Assembly (NCBI GenBank): GCA_034932745.1
Contig: JAYFOJ010000001.1
Location: 248,001-312,000 of the forward strand
Origin: JBAYST01 sp034932745
GTDB taxonomy: Bacteria; Bacillota_I; Bacilli_A; RFN20; CAG-826
Length of the DNA stretch: 64,000 bases
Reading direction: 5' to 3'
Shown here in pieces: positions 18,498 to 25,578 of this stretch (position 1 is the first letter of the stretch; every line of letters starts with the position of its first letter). Position numbers and translations under genes: made by a program. The notes beneath the pieces were generated by a model that did no database searches, had not been told where the DNA came from, and saw nothing but the letters and a program-made list of their open reading frames with translations.

Positions 18498-18552
18498 ATG
18501 AAACGATGCATTGCGTAAACTGGAATAGCTATAAACCATGGAATTAAATTAA
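18498..18552 (+). other. Two tiny ORFs in the leader of the Vat/CatB-like gene
   Basis: ATG AAA CGA TGC ATT GCG TAA (18498-18518, MKRCIA) and ATG GAA TTA AAT TAA (18538-18552, MELN) lie between the upstream gene and the acetyltransferase. Short leader peptides upstream of antibiotic acetyltransferases can act in attenuation, but neither has a strong ribosome binding site, so this is only a possibility. Confidence 0.2.
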
Positions 18553-18563
18553 CAGGAGGTTTT

Positions 18564-19196
18564 ATGATTATTCCAGAAAAACAAATATATCCCCGATTGG
18601 GAGATAAATATACTGTCTATCTTAAAAATGTTGTCAGTAATCCGAATATAGTAATCGGAGAGTACACTTTTTATCACGACTTTAAAAATGATCCAAAAGA
18701 TTTTGAAAAGAATAATGTCCTATATCAATATCCAATAAACAAAGATCGACTAATTATCGGTAAATTCTGTTCTATTGCCTGTGGCGCCAAGTTCTTATTT
18801 AATAGTGCTAATCATTCTTTGAAATCGCTTTCAACCTACCCATTCCCAATATTTTACGATGTTTGGGGTTTAAAAAATCTGAAAGTAACAGATGCTTGGG
18901 ACAACAAGGGCGACATAGTCATCGGAAACGATGTATGGATTGGATTTGAAGCCATTATTCTATCAGGAGTTAAAATTGGAGATGGCGCTATTATTGGAGC
19001 GCGAGCGGTGGTCACAAAAGACGTTCCGCCTTATACAATTGTCGGTGGAGTTCCGGCAAAAATAATAAGAAAACGTTTCGACGATAATACCATCGACAAA
19101 TTATTGAAGCTTAAATGGTGGAACCTACCAGTAGAAACGATTAAAAGAAACATTTATCCTATTCAAAATGGTTTAATCGACCAATTCAAAAAGTGA
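18564..19196 (+). CDS. Vat/CatB-type xenobiotic acetyltransferase (hexapeptide repeat)
   Basis: This 210-aa left-handed beta-helix acetyltransferase matches the streptogramin A/chloramphenicol (Vat, CatB) family. It has the family motif NSANHSLKSLSTYPF with the catalytic His, the repeat blocks IVIGNDVWIGFEAIILSGV and IGDGAIIGARAVVTKDVPP, and YTIVGGVPAKIIRKRF. Length fits. CAGGAGG sits directly before the ATG. It would O-acetylate a hydroxyl of an antibiotic or other small molecule in the cytoplasm; whether it gives resistance cannot be told, since many chromosomal homologues do not. A strong terminator follows. Confidence 0.82.
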   Translation: MIIPEKQIYPRLGDKYTVYLKNVVSNPNIVIGEYTFYHDFKNDPKDFEKNNVLYQYPINKDRLIIGKFCSIACGAKFLFNSANHSLKSLSTYPFPIFYDVWGLKNLKVTDAWDNKGDIVIGNDVWIGFEAIILSGVKIGDGAIIGARAVVTKDVPPYTIVGGVPAKIIRKRFDDNTIDKLLKLKWWNLPVETIKRNIYPIQNGLIDQFKK

Positions 19197-19202
19197 TCTA
19201 TT

Positions 19203-19235
19203 GAACCGCGTGTCATAGCAACGCGGTTCTTTTTG
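19203..19235 (+). terminator. Intrinsic terminator after the Vat/CatB-like gene
   Basis: A 9-bp GC-rich stem (gaaccgcgt / acgcggttc) is followed by TTTTT. Confidence 0.9.
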
Positions 19236-19262
19236 TTATAGAATTAAATAAAGGAGTGAAAA

Positions 19263-19619
19263 ATGAAAACACTTGGAAACATTCTGTGGATTATTTTCGG
19301 CGGTTTAGAAACGGCATTAGGCTGGCTTTTATTAGGGGTAATATTTTGTATTACTATAATCGGAATACCAGTCGGCAAACAATGTTTTAAATTCGCTCGA
19401 CTAACCCTTACTCCATTTGGATCGGTCATTACGACAAATTTTGGCGCTCATCCAGTTGGAAACATTCTATGGGTTATCTTCATCGGTTTATGGATGGCGG
19501 CTTCAAACATCCTTATTGGTGTTTTGTGCTGTATTACCATCATCGGTATCCCATTTGGTAAACAATGGTTCAAGCTTGCTAAACTATCGTTTGCACCATT
19601 TGGCGCTAACATAGCCTAA
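19263..19619 (+). CDS. YccF-family inner membrane protein
   Basis: This 118-aa protein contains two similar halves, each with GNILW...GL near the start and ITIIGIP(V/F)GKQ(C/W)FK(F/L)A(R/K)L after a hydrophobic helix pair. That duplicated pattern is the YccF domain. It is a small membrane protein of unknown function, widely conserved. AAAGGAGTG lies before the ATG. It is monocistronic, with a strong terminator upstream and a bidirectional one downstream. Confidence 0.85.
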   Translation: MKTLGNILWIIFGGLETALGWLLLGVIFCITIIGIPVGKQCFKFARLTLTPFGSVITTNFGAHPVGNILWVIFIGLWMAASNILIGVLCCITIIGIPFGKQWFKLAKLSFAPFGANIA

Positions 19620-19642
19620 TTAATTCTCACCAACAATAACAA

Positions 19643-19679
19643 AAAAGCCTCATAGTGTTCGTATCACTAGAGGCTTTTA
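19643..19679. terminator. Bidirectional terminator between yccF-like and SPFH genes
   Basis: aaaagcctc and gaggctttt form a stem that continues through tagtg/cacta with one bulged A. A and T runs on both sides let it serve both converging transcripts. Confidence 0.8.
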
Positions 19680-19694
19680 TTGTTTATTAATCGA

Positions 19695-20633
19695 TTATTT
19701 ATCTTTGTTTGGTTCATCTTTAGAAATGACTTCTTTTAAAGATGTTAATAATCCTGCAACATTTTGAATTTCACTTGGAACAATAATCTTAGTAGCGTTT
19801 CCGTTACCGAGTTTTTCAAGTGTTTCAAATCCCTTTAATGTAACGTATGCTGCATTTGGTTTAGCGTTATTGATTAACTCAATACCTTTTGCTTGTGCTT
19901 CTGCAGCAACTAAAACGGCTTGAGCATGGCCTTCTGCTTCTGCAATAATCGATATCTTTTTTGCTTCTGCTCTTAAAACCGCTGCTTCCTTTTCGCCTTC
20001 TGCTGCAAGAATAGATGCTTGTTTTTGTCCATCAGCAGTTAAAATAGATTCACGTTTTTGTCTTTCAGCGCGCATCTGTTTTTCCATTGCTTCTTGGATT
20101 TCTCTTGGCGGAAGAATATTTTTAAGTTCAACGCGGTTGACTTTAATTCCCCAAGGATCTGTAGCGACGTCGAGAATCATTCTCATTTTTTGGTTAATCG
20201 TATCGCGCGAAGTTAGCGTTTGGTCTAATTCTAAGTCACCGATTAAGTTACGGAGCGTTGTAGCGGTTAAAATCTCAATGGCGCTCATTGGATTTTCTAC
20301 TCCATATGTAAATAATTTTGGGTCAGTGATTTGATAATACACGACCGTATCGATTTGCATTGTGACGTTATCTTTAGTAATTACTGGTTGCGGTGGGAAA
20401 TCTGCAACTTTTTCTTTAAGAGAAATTCTTGCCACGCGTGAATCAATAAATGGTGCGATGAAATGAAATCCTGCTTGCAAGACTTTGTTAAATTTTCCTA
20501 ATCTTTGAATAACCACGACATGTGCTTGTGGAACGATGATGATGCAACGAATAAAAATAATCAAAATAGCAAGAGCGACAACCGCAAGAGCAATCCAACC
20601 GATTATTTCCGGTGCTGAAATAAATAATGACAT
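19695..20633 (-). CDS. SPFH/Band 7 (stomatin-like, QmcA type) membrane protein
   Basis: This 312-aa protein has an N-terminal membrane helix (about 8-30), the Band 7/SPFH domain (AHVVVIQRLGKFNKVLQAG, RDTINQKMRMIL, WGIKVNRVELKNI) and an Ala/Glu-rich coiled coil (AEGEKEAAVLRAEAKK) before a short tail. These proteins form oligomeric membrane rafts and scaffold proteases. It is 2 nt downstream of an NfeD gene on the same strand, the classic NfeD-stomatin pair. Confidence 0.92.
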   Translation of the reverse strand: MSLFISAPEIIGWIALAVVALAILIIFIRCIIIVPQAHVVVIQRLGKFNKVLQAGFHFIAPFIDSRVARISLKEKVADFPPQPVITKDNVTMQIDTVVYYQITDPKLFTYGVENPMSAIEILTATTLRNLIGDLELDQTLTSRDTINQKMRMILDVATDPWGIKVNRVELKNILPPREIQEAMEKQMRAERQKRESILTADGQKQASILAAEGEKEAAVLRAEAKKISIIAEAEGHAQAVLVAAEAQAKGIELINNAKPNAAYVTLKGFETLEKLGNGNATKIIVPSEIQNVAGLLTSLKEVISKDEPNKDK

Positions 20634-20635
20634 AG

Positions 20636-21106
20636 TTATTTACCTTCTTTCTTCACAACAATAATGTGATTTCCTTCAATATCTTTAATAATGGCTAGTT
20701 CGCCAGATTTGAAGCTAACATTTTCGGTGGTGGTCAAATTCCAGATAATATCTCTAATTTTCCCTTCACCCTGTGTATCTTTATTAAATCCCTTTGTAAT
20801 TAGTATTTCTTTACCAATTAATGAATCAGCATTGGTGGGAGTGGTTTCTTTTCTAAAAAAAGATTTCTTGAAAACAAATTTCGTAAGTATGAGCAGCACT
20901 CCTGAGACTCCGACAAACACGACGATTTGAATTATTGGATTAATGTTAAATAAAGCGAGAACAAAAGCAACTAATGCTCCGCCTGAAAACCAAATGCTAA
21001 CAAGACCAGGAATAATTATTTCAATAATTAGAGTAACGATAAAAACAATTACCCAAGCGATAATCCAGAATATTTGAGAAGAGAATATGTCTAATAAAAA
21101 ATTCAT
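20636..21106 (-). CDS. NfeD-like membrane protein
   Basis: This 156-aa protein has three or four N-terminal helices and a C-terminal OB-fold-like domain (SLIGKEILITKGFN...GEGKIRDIIWNL), the arrangement of short NfeD1b proteins. These partner with stomatins; the stomatin gene follows after 2 nt. GGAG is present just before the ATG on the reverse strand. There is no ClpP-like protease domain, as expected for the short form. Confidence 0.88.
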   Translation of the reverse strand: MNFLLDIFSSQIFWIIAWVIVFIVTLIIEIIIPGLVSIWFSGGALVAFVLALFNINPIIQIVVFVGVSGVLLILTKFVFKKSFFRKETTPTNADSLIGKEILITKGFNKDTQGEGKIRDIIWNLTTTENVSFKSGELAIIKDIEGNHIIVVKKEGK

Positions 21107-21303
21107 AATCTAACTCCTTTTCCTTTACAAGACTTCTAGAAGTCTAATGTAAATTATACATTATCCGCCTTTTATCTACATCAAATGTAGAAACAATCGG
21201 CTAATAATGTCATCTAGCAGTGACATTATTAGGTATTTGTATTTGAAATAATACGTAGTAAATCTCTGATTTAAAAAAGTGGTATGATATTTAAAATAGG
21301 CGA

Positions 21304-22824
21304 ATGATTATGGAAGAAAAGACTAAATCACGTCATCGTGGGTGGATCGGATTTTTGATATTTTTTATTATTGTTTGTTTGGTGGGCGGAGGTATTTTTA
21401 TTGCAATTCAGATGAACCGCAATAACGACAATTCGAGTTCTAGCCAAAGCCAAACATCCTCTAATTCAAGTCAAGTTCAATATAGTGTTACTTTCGATAT
21501 GAATGGTTATAGAACACTCGACAATATTACGGATTACATCGACGCTAATTCAGTAGTTACCGCTCCAGACATCAATAGACCTGGATACAATTTAATTTGG
21601 ACAATCGATAAATCTGGCGAAACAGTTTGGAACTTCTTAGATCCAATAACTAATAACCTAACTCTTTATGCTCAATGGAGTTTAATCTCATATACCGTTA
21701 ATTTTGATATTAGCGGTGGAATAGGAACCGTTCCTACATCTCAACAAACCCACACTTTGACGTACCAAGATTTAAATGGCATAACTTCAAAACTGCAAGA
21801 ACCAAATGTAACTAGTATTAGTAAAGAAGGATATGTCTTTGGTGGTTGGTGGTTAAAAGATGATTTGGGCAATATGCTAAGAGAATGGAACTTCTCTACC
21901 GATTTAGTTACTAACGACATGACGCTATACATCGGCTGGGCTCTATCTAATACCGTAGGTCATTATACGATTTATGAATATGATAATGCGGTTAAGATTA
22001 TCGATTACGATAACGCTCTAGTCGACGGGACCTTAACGATACCTTCAGAAATATCGAATAAGAAAGTGTTGAGCATTGGAAAAGATGCATTTAGAAACTT
22101 TGTCGATGCTGATAATGTTGTTCTTCCTTCTTATCTAACAACTATTTGTGAGAGTGCATTTTATGGCTCTTTGGCAGTTTATCAACTTACTATTCCAAAT
22201 AGTGTGACTAGCATTGGAAAAATGGCATTTCATTCATGCTCTAATCTTTACGACTTAAATCTTGGAACAGGCGTGATAAATATCGGAGAGATGGGATTTT
22301 ATCAATGTACCTCACTTGGTTGTTTCAGTAAGGTGACAATCCCAAGCAATGTGAGAAGCATTGAAGATGATGCTTTTAATATCTCGGCGGTCAATAAACC
22401 ATTAAATAATATCGAATTTAAAGAAGGATTAGAGTATATCGGACAAGAATCTTTCTCACATATTTCGGCATCGAGTATCGCTTTACCCGATAGTCTTCAA
22501 TATATTAGTCGAGACGCTTTTAAATATACGTATTGTTTAGGAGAAATACATATTGGAAAAGGTATACAAGTCATCGGTTATGATTCATTTAGATATGCAC
22601 AAAAAGAAAACGTTATCGGCTACCTTCATGTTTACGTAAACTCTATTGTTCCTCCAGAACTAGTTAACGCTGTCGCTTTTGGCGATTTTACAATCACTAA
22701 TGGTACGCCTTCAAGACAGAGTTTCTGGATTGTGGTTTTAGATCAATCGTTAGAGGCATACAAAACCGCTCCAAATTGGAGTACTTATTACTCGACCAGA
22801 ATTGTGACTTTCTTGCTAAGCTAA
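21304..22824 (+). CDS. Membrane-anchored surface protein with InlB B-repeats and BspA-type leucine-rich repeats
   Basis: This 506-aa protein has an N-terminal signal anchor (residues 15-37), a Ser/Gln linker, two InlB-like B-repeats (SVTFDMNGY... and TVNFDISGG...GYVFGGWW) and a C-terminal array of LRR_5/BspA repeats (LTIPNSVTSIGKMAFHSCSN and similar). Such proteins are displayed on the surface and often bind host or community partners. Two ATGs, 21304 and 21310, are possible. No LPXTG motif is seen, so it is held by the N-terminal helix. A terminator follows. Confidence 0.85.
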   Translation: MIMEEKTKSRHRGWIGFLIFFIIVCLVGGGIFIAIQMNRNNDNSSSSQSQTSSNSSQVQYSVTFDMNGYRTLDNITDYIDANSVVTAPDINRPGYNLIWTIDKSGETVWNFLDPITNNLTLYAQWSLISYTVNFDISGGIGTVPTSQQTHTLTYQDLNGITSKLQEPNVTSISKEGYVFGGWWLKDDLGNMLREWNFSTDLVTNDMTLYIGWALSNTVGHYTIYEYDNAVKIIDYDNALVDGTLTIPSEISNKKVLSIGKDAFRNFVDADNVVLPSYLTTICESAFYGSLAVYQLTIPNSVTSIGKMAFHSCSNLYDLNLGTGVINIGEMGFYQCTSLGCFSKVTIPSNVRSIEDDAFNISAVNKPLNNIEFKEGLEYIGQESFSHISASSIALPDSLQYISRDAFKYTYCLGEIHIGKGIQVIGYDSFRYAQKENVIGYLHVYVNSIVPPELVNAVAFGDFTITNGTPSRQSFWIVVLDQSLEAYKTAPNWSTYYSTRIVTFLLS

Positions 22825-22851
22825 CTGCCATATAATTAAAATATTAATATT

Positions 22852-22872
22852 AGAGACCTTTGGTCTCTTTTA
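22852..22872 (+). terminator. Intrinsic terminator after the BspA/InlB gene
   Basis: agagacc and ggtctct form a 7-bp stem with a ttt loop followed by a T-rich tract. Confidence 0.75.
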
Positions 22873-22977
22873 TTTTAATTTCATTAATAAAAAATATAAA
22901 CTCGATAAAAAGAACACATTGTTTTACTTATAAAGTAACAAGTAGTAAAATGACAAGGCATTTAGGAGGATTAAACG

Positions 22978-25389
22978 ATGGCAAAATCAACAAACGAATA
23001 CGAGCGTTTACCTCTTGATCAGGTATTAGAAATTCTCAAAGTTAGTAAAGAAGGTCTAGGTCAAGAAGAGTACGAACAAAGAATCAAAGAATATGGTCTT
23101 AATGAAGTAGCGGAGAAAAAGAAAAATCCCGTTATTCAATTTCTAAAAAGATTCTGGGGTCCGATGCCTTGGCTTTTAGAAATTACGGTCATATTAAATA
23201 TTATTATTCAAAAGTATGTCGAGGCAGTTGTCGTTTTCTCTTTATTGTTAATAAACTCAATTATTGGTTTTATCCAAGCCCAAAACTCTCATAAAGCAGT
23301 CGAATTGTTAAAGAAACAACTCGAAGTACAGTGTCAGGTTTTAAGAAACAACGAATGGATTATCGTCGATTCCAAAACACTAGTTCCTGGAGACATAGTT
23401 AAATTTAAACTAGGAGATTTTATTCCCGCTGACGGATACATTATCGATGGCGAAATGAACTTAGATGTTTCGATGTTAACTGGAGAATCTTTACCTAAAC
23501 AAGTCTTGAAGAGCGAAGTCGTTTATTCTGGATCCGTTGTTAAAAGAGGTGGCGCAACAGTCGTAATAGTTAACACCGCACTTAATACTTATTTTGGTAA
23601 AACTGTTTCCTTAGTCCAAATCGCTAAGCCAAAATCAAAACAACAAGAAATCATGTTCAAAATCGTTCGATACATGATGTACTTAGGAATTGCTGCATCT
23701 TTAGTTTTAACTATTTACGCATTTATATTACAAAAAGACATCGTTTCGATTCTTTCGTTGATCATTATCTTTTTAATGAGCGCTGTTCCAGTCGCGCTTC
23801 CTGCGGTCATGACAATAATTCAATCGGTAGGAGCAACAAAATTATCTAAAAAAGGTGTCTTAGTCACTAGATTAGATGCTGTAGAAGATGCTGCCTCAAT
23901 CGATGTTTTCTGCTTTGATAAAACCGGCACTATTACGCAGAATATCCTATCGGTAAAAGATGGTTGGGTAATCAACAATTATAGTAAAGAGGATTTGCTT
24001 ACATTTGGTGCTTTAGCGTCAAATCTCGACGAATTCGATTCGATCGATAAAGCGATTATCGATGAAACTAATAAGAGAAGCATTGCCCTTAGCAAATATG
24101 AACAAATTAGATATTTGCCTTTTAATCCAGAAAACAAAAGAACAGAAGCAACAATTAAAAATGACGAAGGCTTAATCATCGAAGTTGTTAAAGGTTCTCC
24201 GCAGATTATCGCCACGCTATGCGATAAAAATGATGATTTCAATAAAAACGAATTCTTTTCCGTAGTCGACGAATTTTCTAAAAAAGGACATCGTAGTATT
24301 GCTGTTGCAATCAGTAAGAACAACAATGAATCTTTCGAAATGGTAGGCGTCATCGCTTTAGCGGATCCAATTCGCGAGGACTCAAAAGAAATGATTTCTC
24401 GAATTAAAGAAGCAGGAATAAAACCAATCATGCTCACTGGTGATAATCTCGCTATTGCAAAAGAAATCGCAAGGGAAGCAAATATTGGTGATAACATTTA
24501 CCCGATTAGTGTTTTTAATGAAGTTTCTGAAGAAGAAAGAATGAAAATCATCGATAAATCTGATGGATTTGCAGAAGTGTATCCAGAGAACAAGTTTGAA
24601 ATTATTAGAATTCTCCAAAAAGAAGGGCATGTCGTTGGAATGACTGGCGATGGCGTTAATGATTCGCCGGCACTAAAACAAGCCGAACTAGGTGTTGCGG
24701 TCGATAAGGCAACCGACGTTGCCCGTGCTTCTGCTAGTACAGTACTAACAAAACCTGGACTAGGAGAGATTATCGATACGATTGAAATTAGTCGTGGCAC
24801 TTTCCAAAGAATAATGACTTGGGTAATGAACAAAATTACCAAAGTAGTCGAAGTAGTTATTTTGTTTTTGGTTGGATATTTCATTTTTCAAGACATGGTT
24901 ATTTCTTTACTAGGAATGACTTTACTTGTTTTCGCTAATGATTTCGTCACCATTTCAATTGCAACCGATAACGTGATTCCAAGTAAAAAACCAGACACAT
25001 GGAATATGAAAGGCTTAATTATCTCATCTTTATTATTTGGCTTATTGTTCGCAATTGAAGATTTGGTAATCGCTCTTATTGCAGTGAAATTATTCAATTG
25101 CACACTAGAGCAACTTCAAACCGTGATGATGTTCGCGCTTGTCATTAATACTCAAATGAGGATATTTATCGTTCGCGAGAGAAGACATTTCTGGTCTTCT
25201 ATGCCGAGCAAAATATTAATTATCGTTAGTATTATTACTATTTTACTATTTGTACCGATGGTGGTTTTTGAATTCATTGTCCCGGCTATTTCTATTTATT
25301 TAGTATTAACAACAATTGGTGTAGCATTTATTTCGATGTTCGTAATTGATTTCATTAAGCGCATTCTATTTAAAACGCTCAAAGTATAA
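22978..25389 (+). CDS. P3A-type (plasma-membrane H+-ATPase-like) P-type ATPase
   Basis: This 803-aa pump resembles the fungal/plant and archaeal P-III A H+-ATPases rather than the Ca2+ type. It begins with a short cation-ATPase N domain (GLNEVAEKKKNPVIQFLKRFWGPMPW). It has the actuator LTGES, the phosphorylation site CFDKTGTITQ, the nucleotide-binding KGSPQ, and the hinge MTGDGVNDSPALK. In TM4 the motif is AVPVALPAVM, as in proton pumps. AGGAGG precedes the ATG. Proton export, setting membrane potential, is the likely role. It neighbours a second P-type ATPase under separate control. Confidence 0.88.
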   Translation: MAKSTNEYERLPLDQVLEILKVSKEGLGQEEYEQRIKEYGLNEVAEKKKNPVIQFLKRFWGPMPWLLEITVILNIIIQKYVEAVVVFSLLLINSIIGFIQAQNSHKAVELLKKQLEVQCQVLRNNEWIIVDSKTLVPGDIVKFKLGDFIPADGYIIDGEMNLDVSMLTGESLPKQVLKSEVVYSGSVVKRGGATVVIVNTALNTYFGKTVSLVQIAKPKSKQQEIMFKIVRYMMYLGIAASLVLTIYAFILQKDIVSILSLIIIFLMSAVPVALPAVMTIIQSVGATKLSKKGVLVTRLDAVEDAASIDVFCFDKTGTITQNILSVKDGWVINNYSKEDLLTFGALASNLDEFDSIDKAIIDETNKRSIALSKYEQIRYLPFNPENKRTEATIKNDEGLIIEVVKGSPQIIATLCDKNDDFNKNEFFSVVDEFSKKGHRSIAVAISKNNNESFEMVGVIALADPIREDSKEMISRIKEAGIKPIMLTGDNLAIAKEIAREANIGDNIYPISVFNEVSEEERMKIIDKSDGFAEVYPENKFEIIRILQKEGHVVGMTGDGVNDSPALKQAELGVAVDKATDVARASASTVLTKPGLGEIIDTIEISRGTFQRIMTWVMNKITKVVEVVILFLVGYFIFQDMVISLLGMTLLVFANDFVTISIATDNVIPSKKPDTWNMKGLIISSLLFGLLFAIEDLVIALIAVKLFNCTLEQLQTVMMFALVINTQMRIFIVRERRHFWSSMPSKILIIVSIITILLFVPMVVFEFIVPAISIYLVLTTIGVAFISMFVIDFIKRILFKTLKV

Positions 25390-25443
25390 TTTCTACTTTG
25401 AATAGCGTACAAAATATATTTCTATTTAAATATATAAATCGTA

Positions 25444-25449
25444 TATAAT
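25444..25449 (+). promoter_or_regulatory. -10 element (TATAAT) of the riboswitch-P2A ATPase transcript
   Basis: TATAAT lies 7 nt before the start of the aptamer (25456), so transcription should begin at or near its 5' strand. The -35 is AT-rich and not clear. Confidence 0.55.
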
Positions 25450-25455
25450 TAACTA

Positions 25456-25568
25456 GTTAAAGGGGAGTAGTGAAGTTTGAACCTCCGTCATCACGGTACC
25501 TATAGTACCCGGAGTCAAACCACCTAACGGCGAACAAGACCTTTACGAGCAAGTTTTGTTTGTAAAGG
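25456..25568 (+). ncRNA. yybP-ykoY manganese riboswitch with predicted SD-sequestering switch
   Basis: The 5' strand taaagg plus the conserved GGGGAGTAG (25462-25470), an internal GTCATCAC (25487-25494), and the 3' AAGACCTTTAC (25536-25546) match the yybP-ykoY family. Nested helices are visible: taaagg/ccttta (P1), gtttga/tcaaac, ctccg/cggag and ggtac/gtacc. The 3' strand cctttac (25540-25546) is also perfectly complementary to gtaaagg (25562-25568), which holds the ribosome binding site of the next gene. Mn2+ binding, by fixing P1, would free the ribosome binding site and turn translation on. The family is recognised; the switch mechanism is inferred. Confidence 0.88.
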
Positions 25569-25578
25569 AGATTAAATT

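Noticed and set aside
23979..24884. Long reverse-strand reading frames inside the P3A ATPase gene
   Set aside because: They are shadows of the forward coding sequence: no ribosome binding site, low-complexity Ser/Leu-rich translation, and the forward gene has all P-type ATPase motifs.
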